Shown here piece after piece: positions 25,201 through 40,200 of a DNA stretch of 64,000 nucleotides. A program made the position numbers and the translations under genes. Under the pieces are notes generated by a model. It was not told the DNA's origin and searched no databases. It was given only the letters and a program-made list of their open reading frames with translations. The stretch comes from Anodontia alba (taxonomy: Eukaryota > Mollusca > Bivalvia > Lucinida > Lucinidae). The stretch's first letter is position 1, and the number at the start of each line of letters is the position of its first letter. The stretch covers positions 37,082,591-37,146,590 of the forward strand of contig OZ024837.1 in assembly GCA_964016985.1 (NCBI GenBank). Direction: 5' to 3'.

Positions 25201-28200
25201 GACCACTTTAAAACAACAGCAGACAATATTCTGAAATATCTTTCTTACTTTTCAGGAAAACAGTGCTTGACCATCAAGAAAACATGCCTATAGAATTTTG
25301 ACCCTCTTAAACCCCACTTTTATATAGTAAAACTGGGGTTTACAGGGGTAGACATTATTTTTCTTATGCTGCTAAAAAAACATAGATTGTGAGTACTTGT
25401 AGGCGGTTCTAACGAGTACCCACAATCTATGTTTTGAGCAGAAGTATGAAAAATATCAGAGTTTTTTATCTGAAAATTTTCAAGTTTTGGAGGTGAAATT
25501 TTCAGTATATTTGAATAGGCATGTTTTCGTAATGATTTGCAAATTTTCTCTTAAGAAGAATGGCTACACCTGAAAGATTTTGCTGCTTCTTTGCAAAGGG
25601 AGACAATTTTTGCAGACAAATGATGATGATTTTGTAAGGCTGGTAGAATTAATCGGATAATCGATTAACTGATCGATAAATTCCACAAAATGAATATCAT
25701 TACAGATTTGCTAATAATCGATCATTTGATTTCTGTGTCTGTTATTTTACCATATTTACCCTTAGTATTCAGACACCTCAACTTCTTAACATACTTTATC
25801 TAAAAATTTGAACAAGTAGAATTTACTACCCAATGTTGTGTCAAAAAATAGCTGAATGAGTTGCAAACAGTGTAGACCCTGATGAGACGCCGCATTTTGC
25901 AGCGTCTCATCTGGGTCTACATTTTTTGCTCAGGCCTGTCTGGCCAAATACATACAATAAAGTAAAACATATCGTAATAGTCATGCTCAGACAGACAGGT
26001 AAAATTATGACCAAATTCTCAGTGATTACTAATCGATTATCGATCACATTGGCGGGACAGATAATCAATTATTTTTTCAGCTCTGATTAACCAGCCCTAA
26101 TGATTTGGTGCTTTCACTACTTTCAACAATATATACACCTGAGAGATTCTGCTGCTACTCTGCAAAGGAAGACAATTTTAGCAGACAGACAGTGATGATT
26201 TGGTGTTTTACATCTTTTTCAGAATTATTTAAGTTATATCGTTGATAATGAATGAATGGGTGATAATGCAAGGCTCTGTGCAATGTAGCATCATACAGTC
26301 ATGAGCTGAATTTTGCCTATAGCAGGATTCAAACCCAGAACCTTGCTTATCACTTGGCTCCTAGAATACTTCTTTTGAAGACTGGAAGTTGTCTCCCTTT
26401 TGAAACATGGAGGATACTCTTAAAGGAAATATTCTGCACTCTTTTGATTAGTACAGTTGAACCTCAAAAGGTAGTTGTGGTCATGGTACCCAAGCCATAA
26501 TCCAAACCTATTTCCCACTCTCCATGAAGTCCTGATAATTTGAACAGGCTCAAACACTGGTGGCTCATTTACCATGGCTAATTCGAAATTGGCCTGGCTC
26601 GGTGTCTCAGATGGATGTGTCGTCCGACTGGAGACCAGGAGGTCGTGGGTTCAACCCCCGCCAAGGTCGGCAACATTTTTTCATGGAGATTGATCCATGA
26701 AATATTTTCTACAGTCATTCTCTCCCTTCTGCTGATTCAAGAAGGGCAGTTGTCAGTTTCTGGCAAAAGAATGTGCACTATACTGGTTAACCCCTTGGAG
26801 AACTAAGCCTGCCCAGTAAACGTGTGGTTAGGTAAACTGACGGCACTCGACGACCCCATTGGGTTGACTGGGCCGTAAAACCTCAACACAAACAAAATGA
26901 TTCAAACTTATTTTTGAGGATATTCTTCGGCTAGCTCAAGAAAATATATATTTAAGGAAATTTTTCTTATTTTATCATGAAATTGTATGCTGTGTGTAAT
27001 CATTAGAATTGCCTCATTGAGGAAATTCTAATGAGTACACTCAACATACCATTATTGTTTAGAAGATAAAAAGATTCCCTAAATTATCGCTATTTGCTTC
27101 CAGACCTGGCATCATGATTAACCCTTAGTGGCTCAAACCACACATATATCTAACAAATTTCCATAGTCCCAAAGATGTTCAAGCCATTGAAGTTTGACTA
27201 AAAGTTTTTTTCTATTTTGATCATATATTGTAAGTTTCCACCATCTTTAATACATTCTGACAAAATGATCATAGCTCAACTCAGGATCATTTGAAAAAAC
27301 TTGGTAGATCTCGAGTCCCAAGTGCTGTACATCAAGATTCAGCCTCAAAGCTTTCTTGACTCTGGAGAAGAGAATTTTAAGCCTATTTTACTTTATATGG
27401 GCATGGCTGCCATCTTTTTCAATGGCCTGGAAACATTTGATTAAATTATCAATATTCCTTCAGAAGGTGCCATGTGAAATCATTTGAATAAATTGTCAAT
27501 ATCGTTCAACAGAAGACCCCTTGTAAAATCTGGTGAAAATTGGTCAAGGGCATTTGTTCAAAGAATACACAATTTTAACATGTACATAGATGCCCCCACC
27601 CCCAAGGGACAAAATTTTGTAACTTAAAGGTTTTGCTACTTTGATCACACAAAGTAAGATTTAACCATAAGCTTTTAATTTACTTTAAGAAAATGTTTTT
27701 TTCTTCAATACAAATATATAGGAAAGCAAATTTAACCTTGCCCTAAAAAGGTCAAGGGTCAACCTAGGATCATCATTTGAACAAACTTATAGTCCTTGAG
27801 TCTCCAATGTTATATACCAAGAGTCAACCTCTAAGCTTTCTTGGTTCTGAAGAAGATTTTTAAGCGTTTTAATGGGCATGGCAGTCATCTTTATTAACTG
27901 ACCATGACCATTTGTACAAAAGTTTAATTCCCCCTTTGATATAAGCTTGAAGAAAATAGGCACAGGGGTTTCAGAGGAGAAGTTGTTCAAAGGTGTAGAT
28001 GGACAGATGGATGTAGGACAGCAAGTGATCACAATAGCTCATCTGAAGCCACTGGCTCAAGTGAGTTAAAAAGGGGGAGAATGAGAAATTACTAGGAAGT
28101 TCTTGTGATCATTTAAAACTGGGAAAGAAAGAAAAAAAATAATAAGATAAATAAAGAATAAGAATCAGAAGCCGGCTTTTCAACACAACTCAGTTTGAAA

Positions 28201-31200
28201 AGTCTACATTGGTTAGTTGCTGAGAAAACTGTTATCACAAAATTTCAATGTTCAAATTATGGAGAAAAAGATCAGCACACAAACAAATGAATGTAAAAGT
28301 ATACACGCACTTACCAAACATGAGATCCATAGCCCACCAGAAGATCTCCTCGGTCATTAGCAAAGCAGGAAGCATAGACAGGAGTGGCAAAGTTCATTTC
28401 ACGTACCAATTCATTTTCCTTGCTCCAGATCTGAATGAAAAAAAAAAAATAAATAAATAAATAAACTTAGAAGAATCTTGATTAATATTAAAGGGTACTA
28501 ATACCCTTTCAGGGAGGTAACTCTGTAAAAACTGTTTTTGATCCCATCTGAAAATGGGTCTACTATAATAGAATTTGCTCCCCTTAAAATTAATTTTATG
28601 ACAAATGTTTGAAAACAAAGCACAAACAGGATAGACAAATGAACAGATATTGTCAATCATAAATCATTTTTTTTCCATTTAGAATAAAATGCCAAGAAAA
28701 AACCATCTTTCCTGAGGCTGTCGAAAGCACAGCTTGCAGGTAATTATTGTAACTTTATATCAATGTTACAATGTTATGATTATCTTCTTTATCCATAAAG
28801 GTATTCATACTGTTTCTGTTAGATGTACAATAATACTTGTCACATTATTATCGGACATAACAATATGTTCTTACCTTTACATAACCATCTCTGCCAGCAG
28901 TCAAGAAGAGGTTTATGTTTGGACACTTATCAATGGCCATCAGCTGAAATATTAATAGCATCCTTAATACAGTTGAATTATATCATTACATATCTCCAGA
29001 TAAGGCACTATTTCTTTTTTTTTCAACAAAACAAAAAAAAAATGATAATTTTCTTATCATCATCATCAGCAGCAGCAGCAGCAGATTTTTGATTAACGTG
29101 CAGGTACAGGGGGCAACATGCACATCAATGGGCCCCCTTCCAGGTAGCTGGCAGATCTCCAGGTATGTCTATCATGAGGGGCGACAGCCGAGAGCTTCCA
29201 CTCTCTGTAATGCCTCTCTGTCAGCCTCTTCCATGTCATCTTGGGCCTTCCTGGCCCACATTTTCCATCAACATTATGTCAAAGGCTGTCTTGACTGCAC
29301 CACTGGAGCATTCCACATGTCCATACCAGAGAAGCCTTCTCTCCTTCAGAATTAGGTCCAGATCCTCAAAACATACAATGTGGTTACTCATTAGACATGC
29401 CTTGCCAAAGCACTTCTAACAAGTACCCACAACATACGTTTTCATGGAGAAATAAGAAAAAAATTACCTGATACCCTCTCTTATTTGAAGCTATGCAATT
29501 AATGTCTAACAGTGAAACAGTATCAAAATCAGTGGACTTGCTAAGGAGGAGTAATGATAATTCTGGAATAATTTCTTTTTCTTCATAAAAATATATGTTG
29601 TGGATACTTGTTAGAAATGCTTTTGGGCAGCACTGCTAATGAGTACCTACATCATGTTTTGAAGGAGAATGGTGAACTGGAACAAATTATCCTAGAATTA
29701 TCAATAAACAATGTTTAACATTAAACATTCCTCCTTAACAGATCTTAAGAAAGCATTTTAACCCTTATAGTGCCATTACAAACTGCAGGAAACATTGTAA
29801 AATATTTTCTTTCTTTTTTTTTCTAAGACATGGTGACAATTAGAGCTCTAGATAAGAGGGAGTGTCAGTATCAGGTAAATATTTTTCTAAGTTCTCCTGA
29901 AAAATGTACGTTGTGGGTCCTCATTAGAAGTGCCTCTGTGAGGCACTTCTAATGAGGACCCACAACATATGCTTTTGTGGAGACAAGCAAATTTTTATTT
30001 TGATGCCCATTTATCTAGAGTTATTTATTTAAGCCATGGTATTTTCACCATATAATATGGGAAATAAGGAACATTTTGATTATTAAATCATATTGAGACT
30101 GATTTATGTAATAAAGAGGTTGCAACAAGTATTAACAACCTGAGCAGATAGAGAAGACAGAGATAAGTCATCGCAGAATGCAGTGTCTGATCAATGTCTA
30201 CACTGTCTGCCACTCATTTAGCAGTTTTTTAACACAGTTACAGATACAAAAATGGAATCAATCAAATTTTAGGACAAGTATGGTTAGTAGTTAAGGTGTC
30301 AAATATTAGTTAAATCATGGCTCTAGGTAAGAGGGGGATATCCAGCTAATATTTTTCTAATTTCTCCATGAAAATATATGTTGTGGGTATTCATTATAAG
30401 TGCCTCACAAATGCACTTCTAATGAATACCCATAACATATGTATTCATGGAGAATAAAGAAAGATATAAATACTTTCTGGATGCAAAAACACCTTATCTG
30501 AATGGTAATGATGGTTTCTTTTTTACATCCCTTTTAACATTATTTAATTCATTCAGAAACAACATAAGGGTGCTTTGACTGTGTACAGCCCAGTCAACCC
30601 AATGGGCGAGGTGTCCACCACAGTCAGTTTACCTTACCTCACGTTTATTGGGCAGGCTTAGTCCTCTAAGGGATTAACCAGTATTGTGCACATTATTTCG
30701 CAAAAAACTGACAAGTGCCCTTCTTGAACCAGCCGAAGGGGGAGAATGACTACAGAAAATATTTCCACGAAAATGTTGCCCACCCGGCTGGGGTCAAACC
30801 CGCAACCTCCTGATCACCTGTTGGACAAGCATCCAACTGAGCCATGGAGGCCGGCAACAGAAGGATGCTTATGAAAGGCTCTGTGCAATGAAGCACTGTA
30901 AATTCAAGAGCTGAATTCCACTCCAGTGTGATTTGATCTAGGGACATCATGATCTGAAATTGGGAGCTCTATCCACTTAGCAGCCCCAGACGCTTCACCT
31001 TATCTGCAGCTGTGAGGTAAATACCATACTCATGATTAAAATACAGTCGATTCTCATTATCTGGACTTTGCTTTGCTTGAATAATCGCTTATTTCGAAAT
31101 CTACTTCCTGTTTTAACATGAAACTCTAACAACTGGTAACAAAATATTGTGGAAAAGAGGGGAGCAATTTCTCCTCTTTCCACAATATTTTCAATATATC

Positions 31201-34200
31201 TCTAACTACAGGAGTCAAATTACATATTCATTTGTGAAATGTGGTTGTTCTATTTATTTTTTCATCAATTCTGAAAATCTGATATGTTGAGGTTTGTTTG
31301 TGTTGAGGTTTTACGGCCCAGTCAACCCAATGGGGTCATGTCCAGCGCAGTCAGTTTACCTAACCACATGTTTACTGGGCAGGCTTAGTCGAGTAAGCAG
31401 TTAACCAGTATTGTGCACATTCTTTCGCCAGAAACTGACAACTGCCCTTCTTGAATCAGCGGAAGGGAGAGAATGACCGTAGAAAATATTTCATGAGCAA
31501 TCTCCACTAAAGAATGTTGCCGACCTCGGCGGGGTTTGAACCCGCGACCTCCTGGTCTCCAGTCGGACGGTGCAGCCAACTGAGCCACCGAGGCCGATAT
31601 GTTGAGGTACAGATATCTCGAAGTATTTCAAAGAGTCCCTTAGACTTCAAGATAATGAGTCGACTGTACCTCTGAGGTATGATCTTCATCAGGAGGATGT
31701 GAAAGTAGAAATGGTGTGATGATTCCTCCATGGCTGACTCTGCCCCATTCACTAGACAACTTTCTTCTGCCAGCCAACTTGTACATCAACAGTCGCCATC
31801 GCCAGCCAATACGTGTCATCCCTTTGACAGATACAGCCAATAACTCTTCATACATACAAAGGTGAGTCGGGATGCATGGAAGACAGATCTGAAAGAAATA
31901 ACAAAACAAAAGAAAAGGTTTATAACTAGAGCTTGTTTTTCTAAAACACAACAGAAAATATCCTCAACAGTTTTAAAGCTCTAGAGCAGGCACAATTTTG
32001 TCACAGAAACAAAGCTCAAAGGGCCATCCCAGTCAGCATTCTACATAAATCTATATCGGGCCGTCATCGGCCCGTCAGGGTAGCTGACGGGCCGATGACG
32101 GCCCGATGTAGATTTACGTAGAATGCTAGCTGGGATAATCATATCATCATCATATTTGGATTTTTGATTAACGTGCAGGTACAGGGGCAACATCCACATC
32201 AGAGGGCCCCCTTCCTGATAACTGGCTTGCTGCACGCATGGCAGATCTCACACCAGATCTCAAGGTATGTCTATCCTGAGAGTTGAAAGCCGAGAGCTTC
32301 CACTCTCTGCAATCCATCTCTGTCAGCTGCTTCCATGTCATCTTGGGCCTCCCAGGCCCACGCTTTCCATCAACCTGTATGTCAAAGGCTGTCTTGAATG
32401 CACCATTGGAGCGTTCCACATGTCCATACCATCGGAGTCTTCTCTCCTTCAGAATGAGGTCCAGATCCTCAATGCCAAGCTGCACAAGTAGCTCACTGGA
32501 CCTGGTGGTGACAGTGTCTTGCTGCCTGATATTGCAGATCTGTCTGATCATTGCCCTGTCATTTCGCTGCAGACGCTGGAGGTTTGGCTTTGTCAATGGC
32601 CAAGTCTCGCTGGCATGGTGCATTGCGCTCCGCACACAAGAGGTGTACACATGGCCAAGTGATTTGAAAGAGAGTAAAAAATAAGTAAAAAATAAATATC
32701 CAAGAGTTAGTTCTTGTGCTCTGCACATTCTCAAATATTGGTTAGTATTTATATGGAGTTTCATGAAGATATGTGGAATGGTTTTCAAGTCAGAGTTGAC
32801 ATGATTTTGTGACAGACAGAAAAAAAAACTGGACTTGTATCCCACCCGCTTGCTGAAGCTGGCATGAAAAATCATGCTGTGGGCACTCATTAGAAATATC
32901 TCTATGAGGTACTTCTAATGAGTCACCATACATTTTTTCTTAGCAAAATAACAAAATTATTGGTCGATGAAATCAGGCCCCTATCAGTCTCTCTTAAAAA
33001 TAAAGGCTTTTTATAAAGGCTAATTTCGGCCAAATAAAGGTTTTTCAGGATAAATTTTGTACAAAATAAAGAGCATTTAATGGTTAAATTTCTTGGCAGA
33101 TCCCAAGCAAAAGAACTCCACGCCATCGCCTCTCAAGCAAAATAGGGTGAAAAATTGCAGAGAAAATCGGATATTTCCCTCTTTAAATGGTAATGACAAT
33201 ATTTACTTGTATTTCTGTTTAGAACATATGAATCTACGAAACAGAACTATAATTTGTTGTTGCCAAATGCTACATATTTACTTCGTCCTTCTCTTGCATT
33301 TACAAATTCCAAAAATAAAGGTTTTCTCATCAAAATAAAGGTTTTTATAGGTTTTTCAGCCAAATGAAAGGTTTTAAAGGATTTCAACAAAATTAAAGGT
33401 TTTTAAAGGTTTTAAAGATTCCCCTAGGGGCCCTGTGAAATGCTTTTTTCAATCCAAAAGTACTGATATTTTTCTTATTTCTCCATGAAAACATATGCTG
33501 TGGATACACATTAGAAGTGCCTCAGTGAGGCCCTTCAAATGAGTACCCACAACATATGTTTTCATGGAGGAATAAGAAAAATACTCTACAAAGTAATTTA
33601 AGGGTCACTTAGTGCAATTTTCCGTACATGCAAACTTTGACAGAGTCTATGGGCAAAAACCACTGAAGATATTGAAATATTGTTGATTGTTTCATAGTGG
33701 AACTCAAAAAAGAGGGTTTCCAACAAACAATTTTGAAATGAAAATTTTCATAAATGCTACTTTTTACCCAAAAATTGAAAACTGACATTTGACTTCAAAC
33801 TGTGAATAAATCATAAAGCATTAATTTCAATCAAGAAACTCACATTTTCCTACAGGTACCCTCTATAGATTATTCACCATCTATGGGGAATCATCGAGGC
33901 AGTTTTAGCCTCTTAAAGGGTTGACCTCTTTTTCTTGGCATATCTGTGTGTCTTTTACCTCTAAGAAAGTGGAATTTGCAAGATTATGTTTGGGGGAAAT
34001 CATTATTTTGACTAAAAATAGAAAATTTCAGATATTCTGAAAAAAAAAACAACAACATCATTTTGTGGTAAAAAGTCATTTTTCAGAAATTCACATTTTT
34101 CTCAGAATCTTCAAAGCTGTCAATTTCCGTGCCATTGACACTTTGGTAACTGAAGATATTGTTAACATGTTGAGCCTATTGAAATGGGCTTGCAAACAGC

Positions 34201-37200
34201 AGTATTGCGAAGAAAAATTTTAACAACTGACAGGTCGCATCTGAATGTTAATCAAAGGGAAAATGAAACTGGTGACCCTTTAATTATTTTGTTGAGTACA
34301 TATATCTGATAACCCCTCTTAACCAGACCTATAAACTCAGATTTGGGTAAGTACAGTATTCAAAAAGAATGTTTCTCATCCTTCAGCTACAGTGCAATCA
34401 CTCTACAACAGCCACCTTGACAACAATTACAACTGGCTGTTGCAGGGACATGGTTGTTGTAGAGGTTAAATAAAAAAGCACTTTAGAAAAAAATCAGAAA
34501 AATGGCTGTTAAAGGTAGGTCTCCATTGTTGAGAGGTCCACTGAACCATAATGTGAGAAAACCCACCTTCTGACATCATGCATAGCTACAGATAAGCGAG
34601 GGTATCCGTTTAATATTTTTCTTATTTCTCAACAAAAACATATCGCTTCTAATGAGTACCCACAACATATGTTTTTGTTGAGAAACAAGAAAGATATCAG
34701 CATTTTTTGGATAAAAAAAAGCACCTTATCTGTTGCTATGGACATATGAGCACAACAAAGACTCAAATGAGCCTGCACAGTCTGATCTGTGTCTTCATAG
34801 TCTGCATGAAGAAACTTTGTATCCTTGGGGATCCAAAATGTGCCAGTGATGATTCTGATCAGACAATGTGAATGCACAGGCTGATTTGAATCTTCACTTG
34901 TCTCACATGTCCAAAGGCAAAGCTCCAGATAAGGTGCTTTTTTCAATAAAAAATTGTTGATATTTTTCTTATTCTTCCACAAAAACAGAGGCGCTTCTAA
35001 TGAGTACCCACAATGTATATTTTTTTTTGTGGAGAAATAAGAAATATATTTTCCTGACACCCCCTCTTTTCTGGAGCTATACAAATGTACGTCTTTGTGA
35101 CATTGTGGCCCGTTGGGGAAGGTTCCTCCGTACCTTTAGAATCAAGAGAAGGTTCACTAGAGGCCTCCTGTTTGCAGTGCTTATGACTATCAACCATATT
35201 TTTACAAAGTTATCTGTGCCTCCAGAGACAATCAAATGATTAATTTCTAATGTTGCTCCTGTGCCCTGTGTGCTGGCATGGAAACAAGTTAGGGCCCCCT
35301 CGTGTGCTTGAACAGGTTGCTCCAATCCACAAACTAAAGCTTCACACAGAATTATCTGAAAAAGAAAATAATAAAAACAAAAGCCCTGAAGGGACTGTAA
35401 TTGTTCCGTACAACTGAAAATACCGGTACTAGTAAGTGATTAAATTCACTGAGAACAACAGATTGAAATCCACTAGAGACGGCCATGTTTGTGCAATGTT
35501 TGTCCGGAAATTTTTGGCATATAACCACATTGTGATGTAGCATTTTTCAGACATCTTACTAATGCTATAGATGAAAAAAATCATACTCCAACACATGTAT
35601 GCCTAAGATATAGTGGCAAAAAAAAATTACGTCTGTGCATGCACTTTTTCCGTTATTTTTTTGCTTTATAGTATTGTACACACTACTAATGTAAATCTAG
35701 GCCCAGTTGTTCAAAGCTAACGACGTCGTTAGTTAACGATTCGTTAAAATTTACATCGAGTGATACGCAAATATGCTGAAATTTTTTGCTGAAAAAATGT
35801 GAGTAGCTTTTGCAGTGCAAAAGCTACTCACATTTTTTCAGCAAAAAATATCAGAATATTGTATATTGAATTCGATAAAACAGTTAACGAAATGACCCTT
35901 AACAAGCTTGTTAAGCTAACGACGCTTTGAACAACTGGGCCCTGAACATTTTGCATTCAACATTTAATTCATTGATATTTAAATACAACAGAAATAAAGC
36001 ATGCAGAAAGTGAAAAAAAATGTTAGGTTCACAGTTAAAAGAGTGGACCGAACAACAAGTTCTGTGTCATCAAGTGTATGATCAGACGGAACTTATCCTT
36101 AAAGCACCAAACAAACTTTGTAGTAGACAACATTCTAATTTTTTTATTTTTTCGCATTTTTTCAGAGAAAATAAGTATTGATATTTCATTTGAATAGTCT
36201 GCTTGGTAGACAAATCAAATGAAAAAAATCAAAACTGCAGTCTGCTGCATTGTGATTGTTGCTTTGAGGTTTAATACATCTATGTAAAACAAGAACAGTG
36301 TTTTCAGAGAAAACAATGTCCCTCCATCGAATGACAAAACTACGTAAATTTAGTAAGAATCAGACCACTGTCGAGAAGATCTTGCGCAGATAAGAAAGTG
36401 TCACAGAATTTTCAGTTTTGCTACCTCTGTGACCTTGAAAATTAGGTCAAGGTCACCAAAATCTGACCAGTTCTTTATGTCCCAATTATATAGCCATGAA
36501 AATTTTTAAGAATCCAACCACTGGTTCACAAGATATTGAGCAGCCAAGAAAGTGTCATGCTTATTCTGATCATGGAATTTTCAGTTTGTCAATGTATTCT
36601 ACAGTATTATATAATTCTGTTTGTTTGTTTGTTTGTGTTGAGGTTTTACGGCCCACTCAACCCAATGGGGTCATGTCGAGCGCGGTCAGTTTACCCAACC
36701 ACACATTTACCGGGCAGGCTTAATCCTCTAAGCGTTTAACCAGTATTGTGCACATTCTTTCGCCAGAAACTGACAACCACCCTTCTTGAATCAGCGGAAG
36801 GGAGAGAATGACCGTAGAAAATATTTCATGATCAATCTCCACGAAAGAATGTTGCCGACCTCGGCAGGGGTTGAACCCGCAACCGCCTGGTCTCCAGTCG
36901 GACGGCGCATCCAACTGAGCCACCGAGGCCGGTATATAATTCTGTAGGCACACTGCTAGGTCCCTGATCTGTGCCTTCACCGTCTTCATACGGCATAATA
37001 TCCCTTTTCTCTTATTTCAGCCATCTTTAGAGATGGGTATCACCTGAATACACAGCGTTGTCACAATGTTAACCTTTTAAGTGACAAGCAAAATTTGTAG
37101 CAGATGACATTTTATTTTTATTTTTTTAATTTTTCAAAGAAAACAAGTCTTGATATTCCATGTGAATCGTCTGCCAAGCAGACGATTCACATGAAATATC

Positions 37201-40200
37201 AGGACTTGTTTTTTTGAAAAATTAAAAAACTGCATTAACCATTAGTATCAAGATACAGTATCATCACAAAAAATATTGTCATATATCAATACACTGATGA
37301 TATCACCCCAGCCATAGCCTTTTGGATGGCCATACATTTTTTAACTTTTCAACTATTTTACATACCTGTCCATTATTCAGGCCTGCAAATACAAGATTGT
37401 CAACATCCGTGCCTTCATCACACATAAACTCCTGAAAAGTTTATAAAGAACTGTTTACCACCAAGGTCAAGCTGTCCAAAACAATATTAGCTTAAACTGA
37501 CTGGAATACACTGTACCAGGCATAGTTAGCTGAATTTCTGCCATTTTACAAGGGAGAAAACTTCTGGGCCCAGTTGTTCAAAGCTAACGACGTCGTTAGT
37601 TAACAATTCGTTAAAATTTACATCAAGTGATACGCAAATACACTGAAATGTTTTGCTGAAAAAATGTGAGTAGCTTTTGCAATGCAAAAGCTAATCACAT
37701 TTTTTCAGCAAAAAATATCAGAATATTGTATACTGAATTCGCTAAAACAGTTAACGAAATGACCCTTAACGAGCTTGTTAAGCTAACGATGCTTTAAACA
37801 ACTGGGCCCTGTTTGCTTTCCTGCACATCTGGCCTCTTCAAAAAAGCAGTCTACTTTAAATGGAAAGAATCCTCAATACTGCACTTCTAATGAGTACCCA
37901 CAATGTAAGTTTTCATGGAGAAATAAGAAGGCATCAACATTTTTTGGTCACAAAAAATACCTTATGCTCACTTACAATATACTGGGTCATACACAACCTA
38001 CCTTACAATCACTCGCAACATAGCTCACTCACAACATATCAGCTCACTCATAACGTACATATGCTCACTCACAACAAACTGGTTCACTCACAACATATCT
38101 TAGCTGAAATACAGGCTCACTAACAACCTACAATATCACGATATACCTTAGCTGACATACCAGCATACTGACTCAATCACAACATACTGTATGCTCTCTA
38201 CCAAAATACCTTAGCTCACCCAAAACATACAGACTGTATGCTCTCTACCAACATACCTTAGCTCACTCAAAACATACAGACTGTATGCTCTCTACCAACA
38301 TACCTTAGCTCACTCAAAACATACAGACTGTATGCTCTCTACCAACATACCTTAGCTCACTCAAAACATACAGACTGTATGCTCTCTACCAACATACCTT
38401 AGCTCACTCAAAACATACAGACTGTATGCTCTCTACCAACATACCTTAGCTCACTCAAAACATACAGACTGTATGCTCTCTACCAACATACCTTAGCTCA
38501 CTCAAAACATACAGACTGTATGCTCTCTACCAACATACCTTAGCTCACTCAAAACATACAGACTGTATGCTCTCTACCAACATACCTTAGCTCACTCAAA
38601 ACATACAGACTGTATGCTCTCTACCAACATACCTTAGCTCACTCAAAACATACAGACTGTATGCTCTCTACCAGCATACCTTAGCTCACTCAAAACATAC
38701 AGACTGTATGCTCTCTACCAACATACCTTAGCTCACTCAAAACATACAGACTGTATGCTCTCTACCAACATACCTTAGCTCACTCAAAACATACAGACTG
38801 TATGCTCTCTACCAACATACCTTAGCTCACTCAAAACATACAGACTGTATGCTCTCTACCAACATACCTTAGCTCACTCAAAACATACAGACTGTATGCT
38901 CTCTACCAACATACCTTAGCTCACTCAAAACATACAGACTGTATGCTCTCTACCAACATCCTTAGCTCACTCAAAACATACAGACTGTATGCTCTCTACC
39001 AACATCCTTAGCTCACTCAAAACATACATACCCAACGTATTCGGACAGACAGGTCAAAGCAAACAGTGTAGATCAAGCGAGAAGCCCCAGAGTATCAGAT
39101 CAGTGTATACACAGTTTGCCACTCATCAAGCAATTTTAGACATGTCAAGAAATAGTATAATGGACTTTTTCAATTTCTAGGATAGGTACAAGGCGTTAAA
39201 GTGTCTAAAAACTCATAGTAAACATGTTTACCCTTGCCATGCTGAATAAATTAAGATGCTACGCCCACTTCTAATTTTCAGCCCATCAGATTATTTGATC
39301 CAGGTTGTTGATACAAATTCACATACTTAATGACAGTGTAGATCCAGATCAGTTGGCTTCCTCAGAAGCCAACTGATCTGGATCTACACTGTTTGCAAAG
39401 GCAGGGCATATCTGGGTTCAGCAGGACCAGGTTTAAGGTCATGAACAAAGAAGAAAAATATATTATCTAGATACATCTCTCATCTAGAGGTTGGCTTACC
39501 ACGGTGACAAGAAGTATATTGGTAACTTTTTCATCTTCACAAGCAGGAACCCACATTTCTTCACATTTACAAGGATTTGTATCTGTGCGATACATGAGAA
39601 CTAAGGGTAGGAGAGAAACAGGAAGAAGATAGAAGTCAGAATAGAAAGGAAAAAGAACATTACAAATGCCTTAACTACAGAATATTTGGCAGATTAAAGG
39701 ACTGACAGAAAAAATATGGTAGAATTTAATCCTGTAATTTTGTACACCAATTTTTCCTTTAATATTGGGGTCCTTTAAAAAAAAAAAAAAAAAGAAGAAA
39801 AAATGTCACAAATGGAATTCTGAAGTTTTATCCCAGGTATACTTTAAGATGCTTTATTGCACTTCTTTTTTTTTTTCAGCTTTCAAAAGCTAACAATTTT
39901 GATTTGATTTGGATATGGCCAAGTCAACATTGTTAAGGCCATGTCCAGCTAGTTAGTTAACCTGCTCATTTTTTCCTGGGCAGCCTGTTGTGGTACTCAT
40001 TAGAAGTGCCTCACTGAGGCACTTCTAATGAGTACCCCAACAAATGTTTTTTATGAAGAAATAAGGAAAATTTTATGTGGATACCCCCTCTTATTTAAAG
40101 TTATGTTCTTAACAAGTCATCTGACTTACTGTCCTTTCAATATCTTTGGAAAGGTGTTTTTTGCCTGGAGCTTTACACAGAAATAAATTTGCAAACTTTT

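Noticed and set aside
31294..31595. Functional tRNA gene in the SINE head
   Set aside because: The A and B boxes are present, but the head continues into the SINE body shared with at least five other copies.
32283..32684. 133-residue plus-strand ORF
   Set aside because: It is antisense to the LINE 3' end, whose minus-strand frame has recognisable motifs.
35104..35133. Longer exon 13 reading on past its donor in another frame (DSHKHCKQEASSEPSLDSKG)
   Set aside because: That frame is out of phase with the WD blade, and using GTACGG keeps exact phase with exon 14 and gives a plausible strand (LLLILK-ICLPC).
38186..39029. CRISPR array
   Set aside because: Repeats are directly adjacent with no variable spacers, and the context is a eukaryotic intron.
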